A stretch of 41,561 nucleotides of DNA from Cyclobacteriaceae bacterium (GTDB taxonomy: Bacteria > Bacteroidota > Bacteroidia > Cytophagales > Cyclobacteriaceae): NCBI GenBank assembly GCA_020436125.1, contig JAGQYK010000010.1, forward strand, positions 1 through 41,561, written 5' to 3'. Made by a program: the position numbers and the translations under genes. The notes below the pieces were generated by a model. It saw nothing but the letters and a program-made list of their open reading frames with translations, did no database searches and was not told the origin of the DNA. Positions 15,406-24,234 of the stretch are shown in pieces. The number at the start of each line of letters is the position of its first letter. Position 1 is the stretch's first letter.

Positions 15406-16731
15406 CTAACGGTAATCATCAAACAACCCGTCATTTAGCAAATTGAGTGCTTTCTCTTTATGTGCTGTTTCAACTAGCAACGAGATATTATTTTTACTTC
15501 CACCTACAGAAACCATTCTTATCGGAATCATCCCCAAAGAATTAAAGATGAGTTTAAGTACACCATTTTTTTCAGCTATTCTGTTCCCAACAATACAAAT
15601 AATGGTTTGGTTATGGTCCACCTCAATGGTACCAAACTTCATAAGCTCCTCACTAATCTCATTAAGTGCACTATTGTCGTCAATAGTTACGGACACAGCA
15701 ATCTCAGAAGTAGAGATCATATCTATCGAAGTTTGATGCTTTTCAAAAACTTCAAATATTCTTCTTAAAAAGCCATAAGCGAGCAGCATTCTCGAGGACT
15801 TTATTTTAATGGCTGTTATTCCGTCTTTAGCAGCAATAGCTTTTATTTTACCTTTCTCGCTGCTATCACTGATAATTGTCCCAGGAGCTTCTTCGTCCAT
15901 TGTATTCTTCAGTCGCACAGGTATGCTAAACTTTTGTGCAGGTACGATGGTGGATGGATGAAGAATTTTAGCTCCGAAATAGGCGAGCTCAGAGGCTTCG
16001 TCAAAAGTTAACTCAGCAATAGGGAACGTGTTATTAACGATTCTAGGATCGTTATTATGCATACCGTCAATGTCGGTCCAGATTTGAATTTCATCAGCCC
16101 TAACCGCTGCTCCAATAAGAGAAGCAGTGTAGTCGCTTCCACCCCTTCTTAAATTATCAATTTCATTTTTATGATTGCGACAGATATAGCCCTGTGTAAT
16201 TAATATTTCATATTTCTCTAAGGACTTAATCAATGGTTGCAGGCGCTCACTTATTTTTTCTAGCTCTGGCTCGTGGTCTTCGTCAATGGACATAAAATGT
16301 AGCGCAGGCAACATTCGCGACTTCAAGTCTCGTTCATTAAGATGCGTGTGGAAAAACTCAGTGGATATGAGTTCACCTTGAGCAAGCAACTCACGTCCGG
16401 TACGTTCATCATACTTACCAGCCGCGAGTAAACGAATCAGGCTAAAATGCCTGCTGATGATCTCTTCTCCAAGTGCTTGGTAAGTAGCTGTTTTAAAAAG
16501 TTTCTTTGAAAAGTTATTATAGAAATCCTCAAGGGTATTAATCAAAGCAGTGGCACGGGTAGCGTCATCACTTTTCAAGGCATTTGTGATTTCCATCAAG
16601 GCATTTGTCGTACCTGACACAGCTGACAAGACAATGATTTTTCTTCCCTTAGCGGCAGTTACCAGGTTGGCCACTTTTTCTATTCGTTCTGGGGTACCTA
16701 CTGATGTACCACCAAATTTTAAAACAAGCAT
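15406..16731 (-). CDS. lysC: Aspartate kinase, monofunctional
   Basis: A 441-residue aspartokinase, the first step to Lys, Met and Thr. The kinase domain (about 1-290) has LKFGGTSVGTPERI at the N-terminus, IIVLSAVSGTTNALM, LITQGYICRNHKNE, the LRRGGSDYTASLIGAAV block, IWTDIDGMHNNDPRIV and ELAYFGAKILHPSTI. It is followed by two ACT domains (about 300-440) that usually bind allosteric amino acids (SIDMISTSEIAVSVTID, then GMIPIRMVSVGGSKNNISLL). There is no homoserine dehydrogenase fusion. It has its own promoter and stands alone, so which end product inhibits it cannot be told. Confidence 0.93.
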   Translation of the reverse strand: MLVLKFGGTSVGTPERIEKVANLVTAAKGRKIIVLSAVSGTTNALMEITNALKSDDATRATALINTLEDFYNNFSKKLFKTATYQALGEEIISRHFSLIRLLAAGKYDERTGRELLAQGELISTEFFHTHLNERDLKSRMLPALHFMSIDEDHEPELEKISERLQPLIKSLEKYEILITQGYICRNHKNEIDNLRRGGSDYTASLIGAAVRADEIQIWTDIDGMHNNDPRIVNNTFPIAELTFDEASELAYFGAKILHPSTIVPAQKFSIPVRLKNTMDEEAPGTIISDSSEKGKIKAIAAKDGITAIKIKSSRMLLAYGFLRRIFEVFEKHQTSIDMISTSEIAVSVTIDDNSALNEISEELMKFGTIEVDHNQTIICIVGNRIAEKNGVLKLIFNSLGMIPIRMVSVGGSKNNISLLVETAHKEKALNLLNDGLFDDYR

Positions 16732-16754
16732 TTAGTTTAGAATTAAATTGAGGC

Positions 16755-16783
16755 CAAAGGTAAAAATGTTTGACCATTTGCAA
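16755..16783 (-). promoter_or_regulatory. Bacteroidota-type promoter of lysC
   Basis: On the minus strand TTG (16781-16783) is followed after 18 bases by TACCTTTG (16755-16762), close to TTG-N19-TAnnTTTG. It lies 24 bases before the lysC ATG at 16731. Confidence 0.55.
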
Positions 16784-16884
16784 GCAACCACTAATAGGTA
16801 GTAAAAGGCCATTTAGAAAATGTACAAAGACGAGTTATAGAAAATTTTGTCCTCTATAATTTTTTAACTAGTGGATGTGTGTCA

Positions 16885-17778
16885 TTACGAAGGGTTGAGC
16901 TGCTGAAGGTCGACCTCAATGGTAGTTTGTTCACCCGCAACTACTTTGATGTTGTTGTGTCTACCTATTACTTCCAGTACTTTTCCGTCTTCTTTATGTT
17001 TTACGAAGATGAGGTCGTAATTCCCGTCTTCCAGAAAACCAAGAGCGAAGTTTTTAACCTTCACGGCAGTTGAGGTGATGGCCTGAGGGAAGGCCCTCTC
17101 TCTCGAACTATCATCGGCTTCGTTATTCGAAAATGTTCCTGCTCTATAGGCGTAAGCCACTACACGGTCGGGAATGGTACTACTCAGGGCAGTAGCTTTT
17201 ATGTGTCCAGCTTTGTTAGTTTCTACAAACCGAACAACGGGATCAAGAATATATTCTCCCGCATCATTGATAAGTATGGATTTGCGCAAATCGAAATCAA
17301 GGGTAATGTCTGTAATACCTCTGGAGTGAATTCCAATACTTTTTTCTAATATGACTTCAGGCGCTTTTCCTTCTGGCATATAAATGGAGGTAGAGGTTCC
17401 ATTTTTAAAGACAACATTGGATTGAGGGCTAACGATGAGGCTGCTATTTCTGTTGGCCATATTTAAGGTCAACTTTATAGAAGAGAATTCTCCTGGCGTT
17501 GCAAATTGGTCAATGAGAAGAACAGACTTTCCGCCAGTATAGGCTAGAAGGTTTACACCGACCGGTTGTTCAAAATTTCTAAACGCTTTCCAGGTTCCAT
17601 TTTGAAGGCCCTCTATATTGGTGATCGTTAAATTTACTGCCTTTACCTGATCGGCATCAATAGGCGCATCGGTGATAGAAATTTTCAGAGTGCCCTTTAG
17701 GCCTCCTTCTTCACCGCAGCCAAGTAATAACGAGGCCAAAACCAACCCAGCAAATATCATTTTAATCCTTTCCATCAA
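16885..17778 (-). CDS. DUF4382 domain lipoprotein
   Basis: A 297-residue lipoprotein: signal segment followed by lipobox LLLGC (Cys-21) and an acidic GEEGG spacer. The body starts GTLKISITDAPIDADQVKAV, the opening of DUF4382 domains, and holds LTITNIEGLQ, VNLLAYTGGKSVLLIDQ and the ...FDLRKSILINDAGEYILDPV... strand pattern, ending in a second beta-rich half with TAVKVKNFALGFLEDGNYDL and a TTIEVDLQQL end. The function of the domain is unknown; the family is common as surface or periplasmic lipoproteins. It lies 135 bases after dnaK but behind that gene's terminator, so it is probably transcribed separately. Confidence 0.83.
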   Translation of the reverse strand: MMERIKMIFAGLVLASLLLGCGEEGGLKGTLKISITDAPIDADQVKAVNLTITNIEGLQNGTWKAFRNFEQPVGVNLLAYTGGKSVLLIDQFATPGEFSSIKLTLNMANRNSSLIVSPQSNVVFKNGTSTSIYMPEGKAPEVILEKSIGIHSRGITDITLDFDLRKSILINDAGEYILDPVVRFVETNKAGHIKATALSSTIPDRVVAYAYRAGTFSNNEADDSSRERAFPQAITSTAVKVKNFALGFLEDGNYDLIFVKHKEDGKVLEVIGRHNNIKVVAGEQTTIEVDLQQLNPS

Positions 17779-17852
17779 CCATCAATAAGTGGTGAGGACT
17801 ATGGGTAACCTCTGTTTTGTTGAGGTATCGTTAAGTGGATGAAATTGGCTTT

Positions 17853-17882
17853 AAAACGACAAAACCCCCGAATGATGGGGGT
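17853..17882 (-). terminator. Rho-independent terminator of dnaK
   Basis: On the minus strand ACCCCC (17882-17877) and GGGGGT (17869-17864) form the stem with a 7-base loop, followed by TTTGTCGTTTT. It lies 31 bases after the dnaK stop, the expected position. Confidence 0.78.
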
Positions 17883-17913
17883 CTTGTTATTTATTCAGTA
17901 AACTGATATTGAC

Positions 17914-19839
17914 TTATTTTTTGTCTTTATCATCTACTTCTTCATATTCTACATCAGATACATTTTCAGCAGTCTCTCCCTCGGCACCGTTAGATGCAGC
18001 TCCTGCATCCGGCCCTGGTTGTGCACCTGCTGCACCGGCCGCATACATCTCTTGAGATGCCGCTTCCCAGGCAGTATTCAATGCTGCCAGAGCTCCATCA
18101 ATTGCGGCTACATCTTGCGATTTATGAGCTTCTTTCAGTTTCTCAAGTGCTCCATTGATCGCAGTTTTATTGCCATCAGAAAGTTTATCACCAAACTCCT
18201 TCAACTGTTTCTCAGTTTGGAAGATTAATGAATCTGCCTGATTGATTTTTTCAATGCGCTCCTTCTCTACCTTATCAGTTTCGGCATTAGCCTGTGCCTC
18301 TTCCTTCATCTTCTTAATCTCCTCTTCGGTAAGTCCAGAAGACGCTTCAATTCTGATCTTCTGCTCTTTGCCTGTTCCTTTGTCTTTAGCAGACACATGA
18401 AGGATACCGTTGGCGTCTATATCGAATGTTACTTCAATTTGTGGGACACCGCGCGGTGCTGGTGGAATTCCATCCAAGTGGAACCTACCAATGGTGCGGT
18501 TGTCTTTTGCCATCGGGCGCTCGCCTTGAAGGACATGTATCTCTACAGAAGGCTGACTATCAGATGCGGTTGAGAATACTTCCGACTTCTTTGAAGGAAT
18601 CGTAGTATTGGACTCAATCAACTTAGTCATCACACCACCCATCGTTTCAATACCCAATGAAAGAGGAGTAACATCCAGTAGCAATACATCCTTTACTTCT
18701 CCGGTCAACACACCACCTTGTATGGCTGCACCAATGGCTACTACTTCGTCAGGGTTTACACCTTTAGATGGCTTCTTGCCAAAAAACTTCTCTACTTCCT
18801 CTTGTATGCGAGGGATACGTGTAGATCCACCCACCAAGATTACTTCATCGATATCAGATGTACTCAGACTGGCATCTTCCATTGCCTTTTTACAAGGCTC
18901 CAATGTTCTGCGTACAAGATCATCTACTAATTGTTCAAACTTGGCTCTTGTTAATTTTTTCACAAGGTGCTTTGGCACTCCGTCTACTGAAGTAACATAA
19001 GGAAGGTTAATTTCACTTTCCTGTGAGCTTGATAATTCAATTTTTGCTTTCTCAGCAGCTTCCTTCAGGCGTTGTAATGCCATTGGGTCTTTGCGGAGGT
19101 CAATATTCTCATCCGCTTTGAACTCATCAGCTAACCAGTTGATTATTTTTTGGTCGAAGTCATCACCACCTAAGTGCACATCACCGTTGGTTGACTTTAC
19201 TTCAAAGACACCGTCACCTAGTTCAAGGATAGAAACATCGAATGTACCACCACCAAGGTCGTACACTGCAATTTTCATGTCTTTGTTTTTCTTGTCCATA
19301 CCGTAGGCAAGAGCCGCAGCGGTTGGTTCGTTAATGATTCTCTTTACATCAAGGCCTGCAATTTGCCCTGCCTCTTTTGTAGCTTGACGCTCAGCATCGT
19401 TGAAGTAAGCAGGAACGGTAATTACAGCCTCTGTCACAGTTGTTCCCAAGTAATCCTCTGCAGTACTCTTCATCTTTTGAAGAATCATAGCAGAAATCTC
19501 CTGTGGGGTATAAAGGCGGTCTCCAATCTTTACGCGGATAGTGTCATTATTTCCTTTCTCAACAGTATAAGATACCATCTTCTTTTCGCTGGATACCTCA
19601 TCGAATTTCTTTCCCATGAAACGCTTGATGGAGGTAACAGTATTTCCAGGGTTGGTAATGGCTTGTCTTTTTGCAGGGTCTCCTACTTTTCGTTCACCTT
19701 TTCCGTTATCCAAAAAACCTACGATAGAAGGAGTGGTTCTGCGGCCTTCGCTGTTGGCGATAACGACAGGCTCATTTCCTTCCATTACGGATACGCAGGA
19801 GTTGGTTGTTCCTAAGTCTATTCCTATAATTTTTCCCAT
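17914..19839 (-). CDS. dnaK: Molecular chaperone DnaK (Hsp70)
   Basis: A 641-residue Hsp70 with [20 protein letters not shown] at the start, the [16 protein letters not shown] phosphate-binding loop, the [11 protein letters not shown] motif, the [16 protein letters not shown] start of the substrate-binding domain and the alpha-helical lid. The C-terminus is a Gly/Ala-rich linker ending in [12 protein letters not shown]. It refolds and protects proteins using DnaJ and GrpE, which lie about 17 kb away at 37252-38965 rather than next door. No HrcA/CIRCE operator (TTAGCACTC type) is present; a different 18-base palindrome lies 40 bases upstream. It has its own terminator, so it is monocistronic. 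Confidence 0.97.
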   Translation of the reverse strand: MGKIIGIDLGTTNSCVSVMEGNEPVVIANSEGRRTTPSIVGFLDNGKGERKVGDPAKRQAITNPGNTVTSIKRFMGKKFDEVSSEKKMVSYTVEKGNNDTIRVKIGDRLYTPQEISAMILQKMKSTAEDYLGTTVTEAVITVPAYFNDAERQATKEAGQIAGLDVKRIINEPTAAALAYGMDKKNKDMKIAVYDLGGGTFDVSILELGDGVFEVKSTNGDVHLGGDDFDQKIINWLADEFKADENIDLRKDPMALQRLKEAAEKAKIELSSSQESEINLPYVTSVDGVPKHLVKKLTRAKFEQLVDDLVRRTLEPCKKAMEDASLSTSDIDEVILVGGSTRIPRIQEEVEKFFGKKPSKGVNPDEVVAIGAAIQGGVLTGEVKDVLLLDVTPLSLGIETMGGVMTKLIESNTTIPSKKSEVFSTASDSQPSVEIHVLQGERPMAKDNRTIGRFHLDGIPPAPRGVPQIEVTFDIDANGILHVSAKDKGTGKEQKIRIEASSGLTEEEIKKMKEEAQANAETDKVEKERIEKINQADSLIFQTEKQLKEFGDKLSDGNKTAINGALEKLKEAHKSQDVAAIDGALAALNTAWEAASQEMYAAGAAGAQPGPDAGAASNGAEGETAENVSDVEYEEVDDKDKK

Positions 19840-19878
19840 GATATGATCAGTTTATGTCAGTTCTACTTCTTAAGTAAG

Positions 19879-19896
19879 AACCATTTATCAATGGTT
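19879..19896. promoter_or_regulatory. Palindrome upstream of dnaK
   Basis: AACCATT (19879-19885) and AATGGTT (19890-19896) form a perfect 7-base inverted repeat with a 4-base spacer. It begins 40 bases from the dnaK start codon, a likely place for an operator, and is unlike CIRCE. Its function is inferred from position only. Confidence 0.4.
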
Positions 19897-19981
19897 GTGC
19901 CAAGGGGATATTTTGGATAAAAAGTGACACATTGACAGAGAAGATTGGTCTCAGGTCCATTTATTTGATCATTTTGTCTAT

Positions 19982-20075
19982 GGGCGGCCCTGCATCGTGC
20001 CTCTGCAGGTCAGGCTATGCAGGGCGATGGCCCTCATTCTTCGGGCTGCTGCGCACCCTTACTATCCTTGCCGCA
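19982..20075. repeat. GC-rich hairpin element (REP-like) between dnaK and prfC
   Basis: In the 314-base spacer with no gene, about 95 bases are much more GC-rich than the flanks. They hold GCCCTGCAT (19987-19995) and ATGCAGGGC (20017-20025), a perfect 9-base stem, with an inner GCCT/AGGC stem (19999-20002, 20012-20015) and a 9-base loop. Further on CTGCG (20048-20052) pairs with CGCAG (20071-20075). No long reading frame is seen here. The shape and GC contrast suggest an extragenic palindromic repeat; whether it recurs elsewhere in the genome cannot be judged from one window. The rest of the spacer holds the dnaK palindrome and the prfC -7 element. Confidence 0.55.
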
Positions 20076-20132
20076 GTACATTGACCGTTCCAAGTAACCG
20101 GCTACTCATCAGGCGAACTGTATAGATTTTCT

Positions 20133-20140
20133 TACTTTTG
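20133..20140 (+). promoter_or_regulatory. -7 element of prfC
   Basis: TACTTTTG fits TAnnTTTG and ends 13 bases before the prfC ATG, so the mRNA would have a very short leader. I found no TTG at the usual distance upstream, so the promoter is only half-supported. Confidence 0.4.
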
Positions 20141-20153
20141 CGCCTCCTTATTT

Positions 20154-21755
20154 ATGACGCTCGAACAAGAAATATCAAAACGAAGAACTTTCGGTATCAT
20201 TAGTCACCCCGATGCTGGAAAAACCACACTGACGGAGAAACTGCTTCTCTTCGGAGGCGCTATACAAAAGGCGGGCGCTGTAAAATCCAGTAAAATAAAG
20301 GATCACGCTCGGAGTGATTGGATGGAGATAGAGAAACAGAGGGGTATTTCTGTGGCCACTTCTGTAATGGGTTTCAATTATGAAGGGATAAAAATAAACC
20401 TTCTGGATACGCCTGGTCACCAGGATTTTGCAGAGGATACCTATCGCACGCTTACGGCTGTGGACAGTGTAATCATGGTGATTGACTGTGTGAAAGGAGT
20501 AGAGATGCAAACGGAAAAGTTGATGGAGGTATGTCGCATGCGCAATACCCCGGTCATTTGCTTTATCAATAAGCTGGACCGCGAAGGGCAGGACCCTTTT
20601 GACCTTCTTGATGAAATTGAAGAAAAACTTAATATCAAAGTAAGGCCGTTAAGCTGGCCCATCAGCATGGGTAAAACTTTTAAGGGAGTTTATTCACTCT
20701 ACGAGAAAAGCTTGAAGCTTTTTACACCAAGTAAAACAAAGGTGGAAGAGGCGATAGAGATTGATGATATTAATGATCCCGCAATCGATAGCTACGTAGG
20801 CGAAAACAATGCAAAACAGTTACGTGCTGATGTGGAGTTAATAGAAGGTGTTTATTCAGATTTTGATATCAATGAATATCGATCGGGAGAGGTGGCTCCT
20901 GTTTTTTTCGGGAGTGCTGTTAACAACTTTGGGGTGAAGGAATTGCTGGATACTTTTATTAAGATTGCGCCTAACCCGATGCCCAGAGAAACCACTGAAA
21001 GGGAGATCGCCCCAGAGGAAAAAAAATTCACTGGATTTATTTTTAAGATCCATGCCAATATGGATCCCAAGCATAGAAATAGAATTGCCTTTTTGAGAGT
21101 GTGTTCAGGGAAGTTTGAGCGAGGCACTAATTATCTGCATGTAAGGCAAGACAAGAATATTCGTTTTTCTAATGCTACTGCTTTTATGGCCCAAGATAGA
21201 GAAACAGTAGAGGAAGCCTGGCCGGGGGATATTGTAGGTTTATATGATACCGGAAACCTTAAGATTGGTGACACCCTAACAGAAGGTGAGAAAGTAACCT
21301 ATACAGGTATCCCAAGTTTCTCTCCTGAAATTTTTAAAGAGGTGATCAACAAAGATGCTATGAAGACCAAGCAACTGGAGAAGGGATTACTTCAATTGAT
21401 GGAAGAAGGAGTGGCGCAGCTATTCAGTTACCAATTGGGCAACAGGAAAGTAATTGGTACGGTGGGTATACTTCAATTTGAAGTTATTCAATTCCGATTG
21501 AAGAACGAATACAACGCTACCGTGGAGTTTGCTTCACAGAATATCTACAAGGCCTGCTGGATCAGCAGCAAAGACCCTAAGAAAATGGAAGAATTTTTGG
21601 AGTCCAAGCAACGTCACATCGCACGTGACAAGGACGATAAATTGGTCTTTATGGCGGAATCTAAAGCTTGGCTCCAAATGGTTCAAGATAATTTTCCAGA
21701 GATAAACTTCCACTTCACTTCTGAATTCAAGGAAAACGAAAATGCAGTATCCTGA
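20154..21755 (+). CDS. prfC: Peptide chain release factor 3
   Basis: A 533-residue GTPase that removes RF1/RF2 from the ribosome after termination. GTPase motifs: [15 protein letters not shown] (G1, residues 16-30), the [16 protein letters not shown] switch, [16 protein letters not shown] (G3) and [10 protein letters not shown] (G4). The middle domain begins around [20 protein letters not shown], and the RF3 C-terminal domain includes [19 protein letters not shown]. Length and domain order fit RF3 and not EF-G. A small hairpin (ATCCTG/CAGGAT, 21749-21764) covers its stop codon, and the pseudouridine synthase gene starts 17 bases later. Confidence 0.95.
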   Translation: MTLEQEISKRRTFGIISHPDAGKTTLTEKLLLFGGAIQKAGAVKSSKIKDHARSDWMEIEKQRGISVATSVMGFNYEGIKINLLDTPGHQDFAEDTYRTLTAVDSVIMVIDCVKGVEMQTEKLMEVCRMRNTPVICFINKLDREGQDPFDLLDEIEEKLNIKVRPLSWPISMGKTFKGVYSLYEKSLKLFTPSKTKVEEAIEIDDINDPAIDSYVGENNAKQLRADVELIEGVYSDFDINEYRSGEVAPVFFGSAVNNFGVKELLDTFIKIAPNPMPRETTEREIAPEEKKFTGFIFKIHANMDPKHRNRIAFLRVCSGKFERGTNYLHVRQDKNIRFSNATAFMAQDRETVEEAWPGDIVGLYDTGNLKIGDTLTEGEKVTYTGIPSFSPEIFKEVINKDAMKTKQLEKGLLQLMEEGVAQLFSYQLGNRKVIGTVGILQFEVIQFRLKNEYNATVEFASQNIYKACWISSKDPKKMEEFLESKQRHIARDKDDKLVFMAESKAWLQMVQDNFPEINFHFTSEFKENENAVS

Positions 21756-21772
21756 TCGCAGGATCCATAAGC

Positions 21773-22456
21773 ATGCCTGATCACAACCATATTGAAGTTT
21801 TATTTGAAGACAACCATTTGCTGGTAATCAATAAGCCTACAGGCATTTTGGTGCAGGGAGATGCAACGGGGGATGAGCCTCTGGTGGAGATAGGTAAACG
21901 ATACATTAAGGAAAAATATAATAAACCAGGGGCGGTATTTCTGGGAGTGGTTCACCGCTTGGATCGTCCGGTGAGCGGAGTGGTAGTTTTTGCCCGAACA
22001 TCAAAAGCATTGACGCGAATGAATGCACTGTTTAAAGACAGGAAAACCAAAAAAACGTACTGGGCCATTGTTAACCAACAGCCCCCCTCAAATTCAGGCC
22101 GACTGGTGCACTGGCTGGTAAAGGATGAAAAAAAGAATAAGACTACAGCTTATAATAAAGAGCATGGAGAGGGGAAGAGGTCAGAATTAGACTATAAAGT
22201 GATTGATCGTCAAGGACCCTATTACCTGATTCAGGTTAACCCGATAACTGGCAGAGGGCATCAGATTCGCGTACAGTTGGCTAGCATGGGTTGTTCCATA
22301 GTGGGCGACCTAAAATATGGTTCACCAGCTCCCAACGATGATGGCAGTATTTGTTTACATGCCAGAATGCTGGAGTTCGTTCATCCAGTTACAAAAACGG
22401 CACTCAAGATCGAAGCGGCCATTCCGGAAGTAGGTGCCTGGAATATGTTTTGTTAG
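21773..22456 (+). CDS. RluA-family RNA pseudouridine synthase
   Basis: A 227-residue protein that converts uridine to pseudouridine in rRNA or tRNA. It has EDNHLLVINKPTGILVQGD (12-30), the catalytic block VVHRLDRPVSGVVVFAR with Asp-64, and the C-terminal ITGRGHQIRVQLASMGCSI block, where the family usually has TGR.HQIR. There is no S4 domain, which is normal for the short RluA/RluC-type branch. The exact target cannot be read from the sequence. It is probably co-transcribed with prfC. Confidence 0.9.
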   Translation: MPDHNHIEVLFEDNHLLVINKPTGILVQGDATGDEPLVEIGKRYIKEKYNKPGAVFLGVVHRLDRPVSGVVVFARTSKALTRMNALFKDRKTKKTYWAIVNQQPPSNSGRLVHWLVKDEKKNKTTAYNKEHGEGKRSELDYKVIDRQGPYYLIQVNPITGRGHQIRVQLASMGCSIVGDLKYGSPAPNDDGSICLHARMLEFVHPVTKTALKIEAAIPEVGAWNMFC

Positions 22457-22529
22457 TCTCATTACTTCTGCGGCTATAAATCTTTATTGGCTTTCTATAA
22501 ATTGGCCGCCAAGGATTACAATTATTAAA

Positions 22530-22841
22530 GTGAATTGGATATATAAGCTTAGAGACCGCTGGAAAGTAGAAAGTGCATTTCAAGTTGTCATTATTTTGGT
22601 GGTATTTGCCTGTACCGGATTTACCGTTTTGTTCATTAAGGCACCAGTACTACATTTTTTTGGTGGGAAGGGTGAAATGCCCATATGGGCTTCGGTACTC
22701 TACTATATACTGATTTTGCCTATCTACAATGTGCTACTTCTTTTCTATGGTTTAATATTTGGGCAATTCCGATTTTTTTGGTCTTTCGAGAAGCGTTTCT
22801 TTCATAGAATGCTGTCGATTTTCAAAAAAAAGAACCTTTAG
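22530..22841 (+). CDS. Small two-helix membrane protein, DUF6787-like
   Basis: A 103-residue protein if translation begins at GTG 22530 (VNWIYKLRDRWKVESAFQVV). It has one helix in VVIILVVFACTGFTVLF, an extracytoplasmic link, a second helix in YYILILPIYNVLLLFYGLIF and the tail GQFRFFWSFEKRFFHRM. This is the pattern I recall for the Bacteroidota family DUF6787; the family name is from memory. The frame is open back to 22434, but the extra 32 residues overlap the pseudouridine synthase gene and look non-coding. Function is unknown. Confidence 0.68.
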   Translation: MNWIYKLRDRWKVESAFQVVIILVVFACTGFTVLFIKAPVLHFFGGKGEMPIWASVLYYILILPIYNVLLLFYGLIFGQFRFFWSFEKRFFHRMLSIFKKKNL

Positions 22842-22931
22842 ATGAGATAATTTCGCTTTTGGGTTAGGCAACTGGCCTTGCATTTTGATTGGTCTTTTCT
22901 GATATTGAAGAACACATAATCCAATGATGAA

Positions 22932-23336
22932 ATGAAAAAAATTATTCTATTAAGCTTGGTATGCTTCATGCTTGTGTCATACCAAAGTAAGGCTTCTATC
23001 TATGAAGTAGATGATGCCGCTATCGAAACTCTATTTGAGGGCTCAGAAACAGTATTGTCTGGCATTTCTAATGCAACAAATCTTCTTTTGCCTATGAAGA
23101 CTGATGCAGTTATGGCTGAAAAGAATGTATGGATAGCTGTTGTCCTAGACTTTTTCCTGGGTGGATTGGCTATACACAGGGTATACCTGGGAGGAACTCC
23201 CGTCCTTATTTTAGGTTATTTAATCACTTTTGGAGGAATTTTCGGGCTGGTTCCGCTTATTGATTTTGTTGTCCTTATTGTTGAAAGCGGAGACATTAGT
23301 AAGTATGTCGGTAGTAATAAGTTTTTTATGTGGTAG
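22932..23336 (+). CDS. TM2 domain protein with signal peptide
   Basis: A 134-residue protein: signal peptide (MKKIILLSLVCFMLVSYQSK), a soluble stretch of about 40 residues, then a TM2 hairpin (about 68-125). The TM2 block has VWIAVVLDFFLGGLAIHRVY, then YLGGTPVLILGYLITFGGI and LIDFVVLIVESGD. TM2 domains have two membrane helices and a conserved 'G..G.HRFYLG' turn. Function is unknown. It converges with the YidD/TPR cassette, whose two TPR proteins also carry hairpin-type membrane ends, and the two transcripts share a palindromic terminator. Confidence 0.83.
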   Translation: MKKIILLSLVCFMLVSYQSKASIYEVDDAAIETLFEGSETVLSGISNATNLLLPMKTDAVMAEKNVWIAVVLDFFLGGLAIHRVYLGGTPVLILGYLITFGGIFGLVPLIDFVVLIVESGDISKYVGSNKFFMW

Positions 23337-23348
23337 CACCTATTATGC

Positions 23349-23390
23349 AAACAAAAAAGGGGAGTCTAATTAGACTCCCCTTTTTTGTTT
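23349..23390. terminator. Perfect 42-base palindrome, bidirectional terminator
   Basis: The 42 bases are a perfect inverted repeat without spacer: AAACAAAAAAGGGGAGTCTA and one more A, then the exact complement. It has T-runs on both strands and stands between the plus-strand TM2 gene and the minus-strand TPR gene, overlapping the last codon of the latter. Confidence 0.88.
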
Positions 23391-24234
23391 ACTTGGAATT
23401 GTCTTGTAATGTATTTTTGACCGAGAGTTTGAATGCGTTGATCCGATCATTATTTCTCTTGGCGGCAATATTCGATGCATATTGAGCTCCGCCATTGTAA
23501 AGCAGATAAAAAAGCGCCACACCGGTGAAAGTACTTGAAAAAAAATAACCTTCCCTTAATCCATGTACAACTAAAGCTACACTGCCTCCTTGCAGCGCCA
23601 AAGAGGTAAAACCTCTAATAGGAGCTCCAGCATAAATCATTCCAGAGCCAGGGAGCAAATATGATAGCTTTACAGCCTTTTCTGGTTTTCTTAATTTGGT
23701 ATTGATGATATCCTTGTATGCCGTGGTGTCTAACTGCAAGTTATAATTGGCTGCGAGTTCAAGGTACTTCTCTTTAGCTTCAGACCATTTCATTAATTCA
23801 TTGAGCGTTAGTATTTCCAGTACCTCTAGATTATAATTTTCTATATTCTCAAAATTATATTTCATTTCACTTAAAAGACTTAAGGCAATATCATATTGTT
23901 CACTTAAGTAAGCATTGAGAATGCTTTCGTAGAAGAGCTGAACCCTTATACTATCTTCACCACTATAATAATCAGTTCTTTTTAACGTTTCGAAAGCCTT
24001 GTCAAATTTACCCTCTGCTTTATAACAGAAGGATTTTTTTAAAAGTAGCTCATTTCTCGATGCATCTTTTGTTTGTAAAAAAATTAGACGTTCGTATTCT
24101 ACTCGGGCTTCTAAAAAGTTACCGTTTTGAAATAAGCTATCCGCCAATGCAAGCTGAGCCTTACCTGAATAGGGTACGAAGAGGAATGTGCATATCCAAA
24201 AGGATAGCGTTATCCACTGTTTCTTTAATTTCAT
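23389..24234 (-). CDS. TPR/membrane-hairpin protein, second of two tandem relatives
   Basis: A 281-residue protein from ATG 24234 (MKLKKQWITLSFWICTFLFV, a signal peptide cleaved near GKAQ). TPR-like helices occupy about 25-190 (ALADSLFQNGNFLEARVEYE, KSFCYKAEGKFDKAFETLKR). The end is a hydrophobic domain opening KLSYLLPGSGMIYAGAPIRG, resembling TM2/DUF5683-type segments. The frame is open upstream to 24381 but those residues lack a signal peptide, so I chose 24234. The gene overlaps the upstream relative by 74 bases. Last gene of the YidD cassette; function unknown. Confidence 0.72.
   Translation of the reverse strand: MKLKKQWITLSFWICTFLFVPYSGKAQLALADSLFQNGNFLEARVEYERLIFLQTKDASRNELLLKKSFCYKAEGKFDKAFETLKRTDYYSGEDSIRVQLFYESILNAYLSEQYDIALSLLSEMKYNFENIENYNLEVLEILTLNELMKWSEAKEKYLELAANYNLQLDTTAYKDIINTKLRKPEKAVKLSYLLPGSGMIYAGAPIRGFTSLALQGGSVALVVHGLREGYFFSSTFTGVALFYLLYNGGAQYASNIAAKRNNDRINAFKLSVKNTLQDNSK

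Noticed and set aside
16835-16865. Hairpin TTATAGA/TCTATAA followed by T-run on the plus strand near 16853-16865.
   Set aside because: The stem is short and AT-only, and no plus-strand gene lies upstream; too weak to call a terminator.
17914-19839. Several long plus-strand frames opposite dnaK.
   Set aside because: They mirror the codon bias of dnaK and have no coding signal of their own.
21749-21764. Hairpin ATCCTG/CAGGAT over the prfC stop codon.
   Set aside because: Six pairs with a 4-base loop are expected by chance at this frequency; no T-run; prfC and the next gene are only 17 bases apart.
22434-22529. Upstream extension of the DUF6787-like frame and its overlap with the pseudouridine synthase gene.
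   Set aside because: The extra residues look non-coding; GTG 22530 fits the conserved start better.
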